Below, piece by piece: positions 9,012 through 18,452 of a DNA stretch of 64,000 nt (position 1 is the stretch's first letter; each line of letters opens with the position of its first letter). Position numbers and translations under genes: made by a program. The DNA is from Mastigocoleus testarum BC008 (GTDB taxonomy: Bacteria; Cyanobacteriota; Cyanobacteriia; Cyanobacteriales; Nostocaceae): the NCBI RefSeq assembly GCF_001456025.1, contig NZ_LMTZ01000098.1, positions 1-64,000 on the forward strand, written 5' to 3'. The notes below the pieces were generated by a model. The model worked only from the letters and a program-made list of their open reading frames with translations. It was not told where the DNA came from and searched no databases.

Positions 9012-9346
9012 CTAGGAAGGTGGAATACCTGACCATAAGCAGTTGGCATGGAATAAAGCCAAATCTAAATGCGGGACTCCTTCTGGTTTGAGCTTGTCCA
9101 ACTCCATGATAATAGACCAATTAAACTACTATGAGCTGTAACTAAAACCGCGATCCCTGGTTTTTATAGAATTCAAAACTTGAGCATTAAATAACGATAT
9201 CCTTATTCCCATAGTATCTTCCAAGCATCCCTCCTATGGACAAGTACTAAGAAAAAAGGTGATCGCCGCTTAGTAGAGTCTACAGATTGTTTTTCAGTAA
9301 TTTCAGCTTTATTTAATGCTTGCAAATGTCCGTTACGCACGAACTC
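9012..9346 (-). pseudogene. Decayed gpmA (2,3-bisphosphoglycerate-dependent phosphoglycerate mutase) remnant
   Basis: Reading the minus strand, three successive segments in different frames line up in order with the C-terminal half of GpmA. First is GHLQALNKAEITEK...KRRS (about 9334-9260), matching the family's HYGaLqGLNKaEtaEK...RRS. Next is LEDTMG (about 9224-9207) followed by AVLVTAHSSLIG (about 9155-9120), matching sLkDT and the AaHGNSLR box with its catalytic His. Last is IMELDKLKPEGVPHLDLA. At least two frameshifts and a stop separate them, and no N-terminal half with the RHG motif was found. The enzyme would interconvert 3- and 2-phosphoglycerate. An intact, unrelated GpmI is present at 52923-54521 and could cover the step. 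Confidence 0.75.
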
Positions 9347-10013
9347 TATTTACAAGAATTTAGAAATTATTTTCCTGCTAAAAATTTAATTTTTATTTTA
9401 TATTCTGCCTTGATAACAAATATGCATTATTTGAATAAAATAATTAAATAAAATATATTTACAAAAGTTCACTCATCTTTAAATCAGAGTAACAAAAACA
9501 AACTACAATTATCGATACTAAAAAAATTGCGATCGTGTTTACAAATCTATTTAAGTTGGAACCTGTTACTGAATTTGCTCATTATCAAGGGCTTACGGGA
9601 AATAATGTTTGTAAACTAGGATTCTTTATCCTCTATTTTCACTCTCGTGCTTTAAAGGTGCAAAATTAATTTCTCATGTAATAAAAAATTTATAATAATA
9701 CTATTTTGTCTACATCATTTATAACTTTCCCTAGATTCTTAAATTAATACTTATAAACCATACTGCACAGTATTCTACTTGCTGTTTTAGAGTATAAATA
9801 CCTGTTTTTCACTATACAAGTATTTTTGTTCAATAGATTATGTTTTTCTTTATTAGCAACACAAAATATATTTTTATAACTTAATCATTTTTATAATTTA
9901 ATGATATTTACGAATAAGTCGGTACATAAAATATTAGGAATACTTCTAAAATACAAATCCTATTGTGATACTAGTCAGTTAAAATAATATATTAACTTAA
10001 TATTAAATCCGTA
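9347..10013. other. AT-rich intergenic region, nothing recognisable
   Basis: About 670 bases of strongly AT-rich sequence beyond the gpmA remnant. No trace of the missing gpmA N-terminus (RHG motif) was found on the minus strand. No repeats or RNA genes are obvious. Confidence 0.4.
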
Positions 10014-10101
10014 TTTAAAACCCTTTTTTTACATTAAGGTTATGAGCCACAAGTTTCCTGAGGCTCTAACTTTTAGTAATCAATAAATAAAGGGTTTTAA
10101 A
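10014..10101. repeat. Nested inverted-repeat element downstream of pyk
   Basis: An outer pair, TTTAAAACCCTT (10014-10025) and AAGGGTTTTAAA (10090-10101), is perfectly complementary over 12 bases. Inside it GTTATGAGCC (about 10039-10048) pairs with GGCTCTAAC (about 10062-10070), with one bulged base. The whole could fold as a long hairpin about 110 bases past the pyruvate kinase stop. It may be a terminator or a small mobile-element relic. Confidence 0.6.
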
Positions 10102-10152
10102 AGCCGGATAGAGTAGGATGAATAGCAGATTGGAAGTAAGTACAGCAATTTT

Positions 10153-10201
10153 ACCAATTACCAATTACCAATTACCAATTACCAATTACCAATTACCAAT
10201 T
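10153..10201. repeat. Seven tandem copies of heptamer ACCAATT
   Basis: Seven exact 7-base units run from 10153 to 10201, ten bases before the pyruvate kinase stop codon side of the gene. Short tandemly repeated heptamers are known from heterocystous cyanobacteria. The same unit on the opposite strand (GGTAATT) occurs five times at 50717-50751, and partial runs occur near 20550 and 20650. Confidence 0.9.
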
Positions 10202-10211
10202 ACCCAAGCAA

Positions 10212-11642
10212 TCAATTTGTTATGGGCTGTCCGATAGTATGGACTTTAATTAAGCTTGTAGTACCTGATTTTCCAATGGGTACTCCAGAAGTTATGACTA
10301 TTTTTTCCCCATCATTTGCTAAGTTCATTTCTACTATACTGCTAACAACCTTGATTAGCATTTCTTCAGCAGTGTGTACTGGTTGAATCGTTATAGCTTT
10401 TACACCCCAAGACATTGAAAGTTGATGGTAAGTAATTTTATTAGGAGTGATAGCAACAATGGGAGTTTGGGGACGATATTTAGAAATCATTCTTGCTGTA
10501 TTTCCCGACGAAGTATTACAAACTATAGCTTTTGCTCCAACTTCATACGCAATTCGACATGCAGCTTCAGCAACTGATTCCGTAGCGCTCAGACTACCTG
10601 CAGGATACATTAAGTGTTGCTTGGTACCATCAGGTAAAGACTGTTCGGTACGGACGGCTATTTTATGCATCATTTCAACAGTAGCAGTAGGAAACTTACC
10701 TACAGCAGTTTCTCCGGAAAGCATAATTGCATCTGTACCGTCCAAGATAGAGTTAGCAACATCTGTAACCTCTGCTCTCGTAGGGTCGGGAGCGCTAATC
10801 ATAGACTCCAGCATTTGAGTTGCAGTGATGACAGGTTTTCCAGCAAGATTACAACGGCGAATAATGTCTTTCTGAATTAGGGGTACTTGGTCGATAGGCA
10901 TTTCTACGCCCAAGTCTCCACGAGCTACCATAATTCCATCGGCAACTTCCAGAATACTGTCAAAGTTCTCAACAGCCTCACGTCGTTCGATTTTAGCTAC
11001 GATACGGGTTTCGACTCCTGCTGCTTCAATCATTCTTTTCGCTGGTTCCAAGTCAACAGCAGAACGAACAAAGGAAACTGCGATCCAATCGACGTTATGT
11101 TGAATCCCAAAGCGTAAATCTTGTAAGTCTTTTTCAGTGATTGAACTAATTGGTAGACGGGTTTCGGGTAAGTTCACCCCTTTGCGTGAGGATATTTGTC
11201 CGCCAATTTTTACTATTGCTCGAATTTTATCCGCATCGCGATCGCTAACTATCAGTTTTATCCGACCATCGTTAATCATAATCGGTTCGTCGCGTCGTAC
11301 CATTGCGAATAAAGTTGGCATTGGTAAAGGTAAGTCGTCAATAGTTTTACCTTCTTCTTGCAAAACAAAAGTAACTTCCTGTCCGGGTTCTACTGTCAGT
11401 CCTTCCTCAGGTAAAATTCCCAAGCGAATTTTGGGTCCGCATAGGTCTTGCATTAATGCAAGAGGACTTTGGGGAGGAGTAGTTAGTTTTCTCAAATCGT
11501 GAATAGTTTGACTGTGGAACTCATAAGTACCATGGGAAAAATTGAGTCTAGCAATATTCATACCAGCGTCTACCAGTAACTGTAAACGTTCGGGTGTGGA
11601 TGTTGCAGGTCCAACAGTACAAATTATTTTGGTTCTACGCAT
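10212..11642 (-). CDS. pyk: Pyruvate kinase
   Basis: The 476-residue protein has the full pyruvate kinase pattern: RRTKIICTVGPAT at the start, NFSHG near residue 34, GPKIRLG, the active-site block KIERREAVENFDSILEVADGIMVARGDLGVE, the helix GKPVITATQMLESM, and ANSILDGTDAIMLSGETAVG. The C-terminal allosteric domain (about 350-476) is present. It converts phosphoenolpyruvate and ADP to pyruvate and ATP in the cytoplasm, the last step of glycolysis. The length is standard, without the extra C-terminal phosphohistidine-like domain found in some longer forms. The gene is monocistronic, and heptamer repeats lie immediately 3' to it. Confidence 0.97.
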   Translation of the reverse strand: MRRTKIICTVGPATSTPERLQLLVDAGMNIARLNFSHGTYEFHSQTIHDLRKLTTPPQSPLALMQDLCGPKIRLGILPEEGLTVEPGQEVTFVLQEEGKTIDDLPLPMPTLFAMVRRDEPIMINDGRIKLIVSDRDADKIRAIVKIGGQISSRKGVNLPETRLPISSITEKDLQDLRFGIQHNVDWIAVSFVRSAVDLEPAKRMIEAAGVETRIVAKIERREAVENFDSILEVADGIMVARGDLGVEMPIDQVPLIQKDIIRRCNLAGKPVITATQMLESMISAPDPTRAEVTDVANSILDGTDAIMLSGETAVGKFPTATVEMMHKIAVRTEQSLPDGTKQHLMYPAGSLSATESVAEAACRIAYEVGAKAIVCNTSSGNTARMISKYRPQTPIVAITPNKITYHQLSMSWGVKAITIQPVHTAEEMLIKVVSSIVEMNLANDGEKIVITSGVPIGKSGTTSLIKVHTIGQPITN

Positions 11643-12265
11643 GAGATTTAATAATCAATTTAGGAGTTTTCAGAACAGTTATACTTTCTCTTGCAATAAT
11701 CCAACCATCAGGAAATTGAATCTCCAAAATCTATTTTTCTATTCAACTTGAAAAACTGAAAATGGAACATTCACTCAGAGTCAAGGCTACAGGAGATGTA
11801 ACCTTAAACATGACTTAATCGAATGTTAGTATTGGCAAGAGCAAGGCTATTTCATTCTAAAAACAAAAAAATAAAACTTTATCCTTGACTTACTTGCAAG
11901 GAAGTGTAGTCTAAGCGCAGAGTGCTTTTCAAGTACTTCTTATAAATTTAAATGATTATCATTATTGAAGCTTAAGATAATCATTCATATTTGGATTTTA
12001 TATATTTTAGTTTTATAGATTTGGATTTTAACCTAGAATCTAAAGTCTGTGACTTTTTCAAGAATTTTCTTGTAAATCCTTTATATAAGTTTTTATTATC
12101 CAATAATAGCCTCAAACTTTTGGAAATAAAGCTAAAAATATGGGTTTTATATGCGTCTAAAACCCATATTTTGATGTTTTTTTATGTAAACTTCTAAAAA
12201 AATTTGTTTTACTAATAATTGAAATCGCAAAAATAATGAACTGCAGCGACATTTTGAGTGGATTT
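11643..12265. other. Intergenic region upstream of pyk
   Basis: About 620 AT-rich bases with no convincing gene. A 68-codon open frame on the plus strand is almost all Phe, Leu, Ile and Lys and looks like composition noise. The region contains the hairpin at 12135-12172 and should contain the pyk promoter near 11650-11750. Confidence 0.4.
12135..12172 (-). terminator. Perfect 15-bp stem-loop, probable terminator
   Basis: AAAATATGGGTTTTA (12135-12149) is exactly complementary to TAAAACCCATATTTT (12158-12172), with an 8-base loop. Read on the minus strand it lies about 95 bases after the small gene at 12266-12508 and is followed by a short T run. On the plus strand it is followed by TTTTTTTA a few bases later. 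It could therefore work in either direction. Confidence 0.6.
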
Positions 12266-12508
12266 TTAATAAAGTTTACCCTGTTTTAACTTGTGAAGAA
12301 TGAGACAAGCAAAATTCAAATTATTCTGTGAAGATGCACAATGCAATTGATGTTCGAGTTGATTAATTTCTTCCCATTCTTCAACCCAACCTATATCAAT
12401 CCATTTCATAACTAGTTTTGGATTTTCATTCCCAGTTGTGACCCATTTACAAACTTGCATTGTCGAATAATCCTTGTCAAATAGTAAAGACAAAAATAAG
12501 TTTTTCAT
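12266..12508 (-). CDS. Hypothetical protein, 80 residues
   Basis: I do not recognise this protein. It begins MKNLFLSLLFDKDYS, has a Trp-rich middle (CKWVTTGNENPK, MKWIDIGWVEEWEEI) and ends in a helical stretch with CASSQNNLNFACLILHKLKQGKLY. The amino-acid use is more protein-like than neighbouring noise frames, and a strong stem-loop follows it. There is no clear Shine-Dalgarno sequence before the ATG. No signal peptide or certain membrane segment is seen. A small orphan gene or a spurious frame are both possible. Confidence 0.45.
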   Translation of the reverse strand: MKNLFLSLLFDKDYSTMQVCKWVTTGNENPKLVMKWIDIGWVEEWEEINQLEHQLHCASSQNNLNFACLILHKLKQGKLY

Positions 12509-13107
12509 GGAAATCTTAATTTTGTCATTTAATTTTCTATTATTTTCTTAGACACTACATGAGCGTTAATACTGAATTTTTAAAAAGTATTTTCAAATTA
12601 ATAATCATATTTGATTGAGTCTAAATACAGCTTCTTTTTCAGTGTAATTACTTAATTTTAAATCATTATTTTAAAATTGGTATAACAGGTCAAGCACAAT
12701 ACTATTCATATAATTTACCTCAAATCTTTTTCAACGAGACTTAGACAAAAAGCCTTAAAGCTAGTCATGACAAGGGATTAACTTCAAAGCCCTAAAAATC
12801 GCTCAAACCTAGATATATTAAGAAAACAACCAATTCGACGTAAAACTATTGATTTATAAAGCTTTGAGGCTATTTTTTGAGCAAAAAAATGTCTAAGTCC
12901 CGTTAATAAACTTAAAATTAATTTGAGGTACTTATCGAAAATAATTTTTATCATTCTTATTGTTCACTTAAATTAACCTGAATTAACCTGAATTACCTCA
13001 AAGAAACGAAAGTATAAAATTAACAAATTAAACTAAAATTTTAAGCAAGAAAATAAAATATAATTTTGATTTAAGGTTGCCAGTAATTTCTGTCATAATA
13101 AAGAATA
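12509..13107. other. Intergenic region containing an inverted-repeat element
   Basis: A 600-base spacer between divergent genes. Its central part is the 213 bp inverted-repeat element (12717-12929). The remainder is AT-rich with a short direct repeat AATTAACCTG at about 12972-12991 and no further recognisable feature. Confidence 0.5.
12717..12929. mobile_element. Possible MITE-like inverted-repeat element (213 bp)
   Basis: The two halves match as imperfect inverted repeats in three separate blocks. ACCTCAAAT (12717-12725) pairs with ATTTGAGGT (12921-12929). AACGAGACTTAGACA (12733-12747) pairs with TGTCTAAGTCCCGTT (12890-12904) with one mismatch. An inner block AGCCTTAAAGCT near 12750-12762 pairs with AGCTTTGAGGCT (12860-12871) with one mismatch. 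No coding frame lies inside. The size and structure suit a miniature inverted-repeat element or a very large hairpin. No target-site duplication was clearly identified. Confidence 0.6.
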
Positions 13108-15078
13108 ATGAAATTGAAAAAAAATATATTTATCTTTGCAATAGCATTTTTGGTCATATTATTCCTGAATTTACTTCCTAATATTAGCTATAGTTCTGAT
13201 TTAAAAAGTATTAATCGGTCTCAAGGCTATAAATCACCAATAAAAACATCACCTGACACTCAATACATCGGAAATAATACCCAGTCTAATTTGCAATTAG
13301 ATCGCGATGTTATTGAAAATGTAAGAATAGATAATTATGAAAATAAATATCTAATCAATTCTGACTATACATATACCCGACTAGTAACTCAAAGAGTAAC
13401 TTTTCTGACAAAGCAGGGTATTGAAAATTGGCGAAGAGATTTTGTTGATTATTCCCCTGATACTCAGTCTGCAGAATTAATCGAGGCTTATGTAGTTCAA
13501 CCAAATGGAGAAAAAATTCGAGTCACTGACGAAAATATTTTCAATCGTTCCAGTGCAACACATGTACCTGGCTTTAATAATAATTTAAGAATTTCAGTAG
13601 TATTTCCCAGATTAGTAATAGGTTCTCAGGCTTTAGTAAAATGGAAAATGATACAGAAAAAGCCTTCAACTGTTGGGTTAAGTTATATCGAAAGTCCCAC
13701 ATTCTCACAACCAACTGTAAAACAATCAATAGAAATTAAATTACCAAAATCTCTAAAACTAAACTGGAAAAAAAGAGGAAAATATACTGTCACAGATACT
13801 TATGATGGAGACAATAGAATAATCAAAGCTGTAATTACTAACCAACAGGGTCGTAAAGTAGAAAATCTAATGGTTAGTGTTTGGGATTTTGATTCTATAT
13901 TTATGTTTTCTAACTTAGATAGTTGGGAAGAGATTGGTAGAAATATTTGGGATAAATGGCGTGTTCGAGTCGTGATAACGCCAGAAATTAAAAAACTTGC
14001 ATTTCAAATTACTAAAGATAAAGAAGGTATTGAAGCTGCAAAATCTATTTATAACTGGGTAGCACAAAATATCAAATATTTGGGTGTCTATCTTAATGAA
14101 TCATCGGGTTATGTACCCCATACTGCTACAGCTATTCTCCATAACGGTTATGGAGACTGTAAAGATTATGTACTTTTAATGCACACTTTACTTAAAGCTG
14201 TAAATATCAAGTCTTCCCCTGCGATGATTAACTCAGACAATATATATAAAGCTTTACCATTACCGACACCTTGGCAGTTCAATCATGTAATTATTTATCT
14301 ACCCGATTATAATATTTTTGCAGATCCAACAAATATTTATTCGTCTTTTAGGGATTTAGATAATTATCTTAGTAATAAATTTGTTGTTTTACTTACAGAA
14401 AAAGGTTTAACTAAATATACACCAAAGTCTTCACCTCAAAAAAATCGTTATGAGATGAAGGCTTTAATTAAAATTAACAAAGATGCGACAATTGATGGTC
14501 AAAGCGAATTAAAATTTTTTGGTAATTTAAGTAGCGAACCTAGACAATATTTTGCATCTGATACACCAAAACAGTTAGCCGAAAAAATCCTAGCAAATAC
14601 CCGCGAAGCTGGTACTGGAATTATAGAAACAAGCAATTTAAATAATTTAGATTTACCCGTAACAGTTAAAGGAAAATGGATTAGTCCTCATGCTGTTGAA
14701 ATAGAAGATAAAATATATTTCAGTACACCTGTTGGTATTAGTAAAATTAGTCCTGCATGGTTGAGAACGTACATAACATTTGGTAAGCGTCACTACCCAT
14801 TCGTAGCATGGGTTGGAAATTACAACTGGGAATATAAAATTAATATTCCTAGTGGGTATAAAATTGTCCGCAAACCAAAAGATAGAAATTTCTCAAATAC
14901 AACTGGTTCTTATAAAAGTATTTATGAACAAGGGGATGGATATATTTTGGTTAAGCGTAATTTAGTTATTAACAAAAATGTTTATCGTGCTGAAGAATAT
15001 CCTGATTTTCAAGAATTAATTTATAAACCTATTCATGATACACGTAGCGTGATAGTTCTAGAAAAGTTACCAGTTTAA
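13108..15078 (+). CDS. Exported DUF3857 and transglutaminase-like domain protein
   Basis: The 656-residue product starts with a signal peptide (KKNIFIFAIAFLVILFLNLLP), so it is probably periplasmic. A DUF3857 domain (about 70-260) follows, with VTFLTKQGIENW, EAYVVQPNGEKIRV and the P-F/V-R-LV-G pattern. After it comes a transglutaminase-like fold with the expected triad: Cys351 in GYGDCKDYV, His393 in FNHVIIY and Asp406 in ADPTN. The C-terminal third is a beta-rich DUF2569/DUF3858-like tail, not resolved further. Family members are usually proteases or cross-linking-like enzymes of unknown substrate. The intact triad suggests activity. The gene stands alone. Confidence 0.85.
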   Translation: MKLKKNIFIFAIAFLVILFLNLLPNISYSSDLKSINRSQGYKSPIKTSPDTQYIGNNTQSNLQLDRDVIENVRIDNYENKYLINSDYTYTRLVTQRVTFLTKQGIENWRRDFVDYSPDTQSAELIEAYVVQPNGEKIRVTDENIFNRSSATHVPGFNNNLRISVVFPRLVIGSQALVKWKMIQKKPSTVGLSYIESPTFSQPTVKQSIEIKLPKSLKLNWKKRGKYTVTDTYDGDNRIIKAVITNQQGRKVENLMVSVWDFDSIFMFSNLDSWEEIGRNIWDKWRVRVVITPEIKKLAFQITKDKEGIEAAKSIYNWVAQNIKYLGVYLNESSGYVPHTATAILHNGYGDCKDYVLLMHTLLKAVNIKSSPAMINSDNIYKALPLPTPWQFNHVIIYLPDYNIFADPTNIYSSFRDLDNYLSNKFVVLLTEKGLTKYTPKSSPQKNRYEMKALIKINKDATIDGQSELKFFGNLSSEPRQYFASDTPKQLAEKILANTREAGTGIIETSNLNNLDLPVTVKGKWISPHAVEIEDKIYFSTPVGISKISPAWLRTYITFGKRHYPFVAWVGNYNWEYKINIPSGYKIVRKPKDRNFSNTTGSYKSIYEQGDGYILVKRNLVINKNVYRAEEYPDFQELIYKPIHDTRSVIVLEKLPV

Positions 15079-15423
15079 AAAAAAAGAAGCAGTGATTCAG
15101 ACTCAGTGATCGGCTAGTTTGAATCAATCAATACCTACTTGAGTATTAATACTTATAGTATAAAACCTCTGGGCATACAGGTTTAGACTATGTGTATTCG
15201 GCTTTCTTATAGCGTTTCGTTTATCATACTTCTCCTTTCCTTACTGTAAATTACGCTTCAGTTCTCGGATATCTATATCCCAAAGTAGAAATAATCGTTT
15301 ATATATTCCTGATACCTCAATTTTACTTAGTTAGTAGTATATATAGATACAATATTTTTTAGCTAATTCAGTAGTTAGCTGATTGCAGCTTCCTGTAACT
15401 TCAGTAATAAAAAAAGGAATAGT
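15079..15423. other. Intergenic region, no gene seen
   Basis: A 345-base AT-rich spacer between two plus-strand genes. A weak repeat (CAGTGAT...CAGTGAT, about 15091-15112) follows the first gene. AAAAAAGGAATAGT just before 15424 provides a plausible Shine-Dalgarno for the cupin gene. Confidence 0.4.
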
Positions 15424-15927
15424 ATGATATCCAAAACTCTTCAAAAAGCAAGAACATCATTATTAAAGTTCGTCAGTATTACCAGCATTATTCTACTTTT
15501 TCTAGTAACAACAATATTATTACCAACTGAATCGGTATTTGCTCAAGAAACTAATAAAACTGTAATTATTGAGCTACCGAATTTTAACTGGAAACCTATA
15601 GATGGAGTACCCAAAGGACCAGAAGTCACCGTACTAAACGGTAACCCAAGTGAAGGAGCTTCCGAAATGATGATTAAATTACCTGCGGGATATGCTTTTC
15701 CTCGCCATTACCATAGTAATCGTGAAGTTCTCCTACTGAGCAAGGGCGATTTAACATATATCTTTGATAACGGTAATAAGCTAAATTTAAGGACAAACTC
15801 GTATATTAATGTTCCAAGACACACTACACATTCACTTACATGTCATCAAGAAGCTTGTTTGATTTATGTAAAATTTGACCAACCATTCGATATGATTTTA
15901 AATCCTTTACCAAGCAGCGATCGCTAA
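15424..15927 (+). CDS. Exported cupin-domain protein
   Basis: The 167-residue product has an N-terminal signal peptide (about 1-40, ending SVFAQE), so the cupin is probably periplasmic. The single cupin_2 barrel shows the first motif as PRHYHSNREVLLLSKGDLTY (His, His and Glu as likely metal ligands) and the second as NVPRHTTHSL (His). Cupins of this kind bind a metal and catalyse or sense small molecules, and the substrate cannot be read from the sequence. A GGAAT-type ribosome site precedes the ATG. It lies between a transglutaminase-like exported protein and a helicase without close spacing, so no functional link is implied. Confidence 0.85.
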   Translation: MISKTLQKARTSLLKFVSITSIILLFLVTTILLPTESVFAQETNKTVIIELPNFNWKPIDGVPKGPEVTVLNGNPSEGASEMMIKLPAGYAFPRHYHSNREVLLLSKGDLTYIFDNGNKLNLRTNSYINVPRHTTHSLTCHQEACLIYVKFDQPFDMILNPLPSSDR

Positions 15928-16064
15928 TAGTGACAGTTACGGATAAATATTTTTCATTTTTGTTATATTTTTCCGTAAGGAATCTAACTCTATATCAATA
16001 ATTTTGCATCTTTATATTTTTGTGGTTTGATCAACCTTAAAATTCTGAATTTTTAATTCCGAAT

Positions 16065-18254
16065 ATGAGTCAAACCACATTTTCTCGACTAGCACCTTTC
16101 ATCCAAGAATATATCTACAACCACAACTGGACAGAGTTACGACCAGTTCAAATTGCAGCATGCGAAGTAATTTTTAATACAAATTCCCATTTATTAATTT
16201 CTGCTGGTACAGCTGCGGGAAAAACCGAAGCAGCTTTTTTACCCATTATCACTAAATTATACGAACAACCAACCAAAAGTATTGGAGCAATTTACATCGG
16301 TCCGATTAAAGCATTAATTAACGATCAATTTGAACGCCTCAATGATTTACTAAGGGAAGCAGATATTCCAGTTTATCACTGGCATGGGGATGTTTCCCAA
16401 AGTCGAAAAAAACAAGTTTTCAAACATCCTCAAGGTATTCTACAAATTACTCCAGAATCTTTAGAGAGTTTATTAATTAACAAGCATCGCGATATTATGC
16501 GTCTGTTTGGCGATTTACAGTTTGTAGTTATTGATGAAATTCACGCTTTTATGGGAACAGAACGCGGTTGTCAGATTCTTTGTCAGCTATCACGTTTAGC
16601 AAATTTAACTAAAACTCAACCTCGTCGCATTGGTTTGTCAGCAACTTTGGGTGACTATTCCATGGCTGAAAATTGGTTGGGTTCTGGAACAGAAAGACCC
16701 ACAATTACTCCTGAAATTATCGCTGCTAAACGTCACATTAAATTGGCTTTAGAACATTTTGATCTATCTCAGGATATTGATGATTCAGGTATTACAGCTT
16801 ACAGCAAATATATTTATCAGACTAGTTATCAAAACAGTAAATCACCAAAATGTTTAATATTTGCAAATAATAAGTCTCAAGCAGAATCTACGATCGCATC
16901 TCTGAGAAAGATTGCTGCAGATCGAGGAGAACTAGATATTTTCCACGTCCATCACGGTAGTATCTCTGCTAACTTACGCCAAGCTGCGGAAGATGCAATG
17001 CGCAAACGTGATCGACCTGCTGTTACTGCTGCAACATTAACTTTAGAGGTTGGTGTGGATATCGGTCATTTACAAAGAGTTATCCAACTCGAATCACCAA
17101 TGTCCGTAGCCAGCTTTTTACAGCGCTTGGGTCGTACCGGGAGACGTGGAGAACCTGCAGACATGCGGTTTATATGTGCAGAAGATGAAGTTTCTCCAGA
17201 TGCACCTTTACCCACTCAGATTCCTTGGCAATTATTACAGGCAATCGCTATTATCCAACTTTATATCGAAGAAAAATGGATCGAACCAATTCAACCGCTT
17301 AAATATCCCTTAAGTCTGCTTTATCATCAAACAATGAGTACTTTAGCAGCAATGGGAGAAATTTCACCAGGGGTATTAGCCAAACGAGTTTTAAGTTTGT
17401 CGCCTTTTAGGAATATTTCTCCAGAAGATTTGAAATTATTGCTGCGTTACTTAATTGATATTGACCATATTCACCGAACTGAAGCAGGTACATTAATTAT
17501 TGGTTTAGCAGGGGAAAAAATTGTTCGTAAATATCAGTTTTACGCGGTGTTCCCTGAGACTAAAGAATATATTGTTAAACACGAATCGCAATCAATTGGC
17601 AGTATTGTTATGATACCAACAGTCGGAAGTCAATTTGGTTTAGCTGGAAGAAGTTGGCAAGTTTTAGATGTAGACTTTCGGAAAAAAACTATTGCTGTCA
17701 AGCCAGCAGAAGGAGAGGCTAGTATTTATTGGCGCGGTGGTAGTGGTAATATTCATAGCAAAGTTTTACAGAGAATGCGTCAAGTTTTACTTGAAGATAC
17801 AGAGTATAGTTACTTACAAAAAAATGCTGTCAAACGTTTGCAAAAAGTTCGCCAATTAGCAAAAGAATATCAGTTAGATAAATGTAATATAGTCCGATTA
17901 AAAAAAGGTAAATGCTGTATATTTCCTTGGATGGGAACAGTAGCCTATAGAACTTTAGAAAGATTAATTAATTCCTTTTGTCGAGAATCACTAGAAATTA
18001 AAAGTATTGGCGGGACTAATCCTTATTTTATAACCTTAAAATTACCCAAGGGAAAATTTGACAACATTTATCCAGAAATAGTCTCATTGTGCAAACAGAG
18101 GATTGTTCCAGAACATTTAGTCAGTGAGGCTGAAGCCCCAGAAATGGAAAAGTATGACCGCTTTATTCCCTATCCTTTATTACGGAAAGCCTTTGTTGCA
18201 GATTATTTAGATCTGGATGAGGTGAGGGAATTAGTTGCTTTGTGGGAAAAATGA
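16065..18254 (+). CDS. DEAD/DEAH-box helicase, Lhr-like
   Basis: The 729-residue superfamily 2 helicase has Q-motif-like RPVQIAA, Walker A SAGTAAGKTEAAF (Lys53), motif II VIDEIHAF, motif III SATLGDY, and the RecA2 motifs GVDIGHLQRVIQ and QRLGRTGRRG. The order and the DEIH box resemble Lhr and related large helicases, but the protein is about half the length of classical Lhr. The C-terminal 300 residues contain a winged-helix/beta region resembling the Lhr-core tail. Lhr-type enzymes translocate 3' to 5' on nucleic acid and are linked to DNA repair. It probably acts in the cytoplasm as a stand-alone gene. A stem-loop follows the stop. Confidence 0.9.
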   Translation: MSQTTFSRLAPFIQEYIYNHNWTELRPVQIAACEVIFNTNSHLLISAGTAAGKTEAAFLPIITKLYEQPTKSIGAIYIGPIKALINDQFERLNDLLREADIPVYHWHGDVSQSRKKQVFKHPQGILQITPESLESLLINKHRDIMRLFGDLQFVVIDEIHAFMGTERGCQILCQLSRLANLTKTQPRRIGLSATLGDYSMAENWLGSGTERPTITPEIIAAKRHIKLALEHFDLSQDIDDSGITAYSKYIYQTSYQNSKSPKCLIFANNKSQAESTIASLRKIAADRGELDIFHVHHGSISANLRQAAEDAMRKRDRPAVTAATLTLEVGVDIGHLQRVIQLESPMSVASFLQRLGRTGRRGEPADMRFICAEDEVSPDAPLPTQIPWQLLQAIAIIQLYIEEKWIEPIQPLKYPLSLLYHQTMSTLAAMGEISPGVLAKRVLSLSPFRNISPEDLKLLLRYLIDIDHIHRTEAGTLIIGLAGEKIVRKYQFYAVFPETKEYIVKHESQSIGSIVMIPTVGSQFGLAGRSWQVLDVDFRKKTIAVKPAEGEASIYWRGGSGNIHSKVLQRMRQVLLEDTEYSYLQKNAVKRLQKVRQLAKEYQLDKCNIVRLKKGKCCIFPWMGTVAYRTLERLINSFCRESLEIKSIGGTNPYFITLKLPKGKFDNIYPEIVSLCKQRIVPEHLVSEAEAPEMEKYDRFIPYPLLRKAFVADYLDLDEVRELVALWEK

Positions 18255-18343
18255 TAATTTCAATCTTAATTACTACTCTGAATTTGTCTATAATTGCTAC
18301 TTGATTTTGTAATTCAAAAGCAATCCCCAATTCAAAGAAATAA

Positions 18344-18389
18344 TTTAAACTTACAATAATAATTTCACAATCATTCTTGTAAGTTTAAA
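18344..18389 (+). terminator. 13-bp inverted repeat after the helicase gene
   Basis: TTTAAACTTACAA (18344-18356) is perfectly complementary to TTGTAAGTTTAAA (18377-18389), with a 20-base loop. It lies about 90 bases past the helicase stop and upstream of the metallophosphoesterase gene. It could be an AT-rich terminator, although no long T tract follows. Confidence 0.5.
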
Positions 18390-18452
18390 AACTTCGGTAA
18401 ATATTCAAACTTGATAAGCTGAAAATACTATCATGATTAGTTATTTTCTTAT

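Noticed and set aside
11991..12197. 68-codon plus-strand open frame
   Set aside because: Almost entirely Phe, Leu, Ile, Asn and Lys from AT-rich DNA, and it runs through the perfect stem-loop at 12135-12172.
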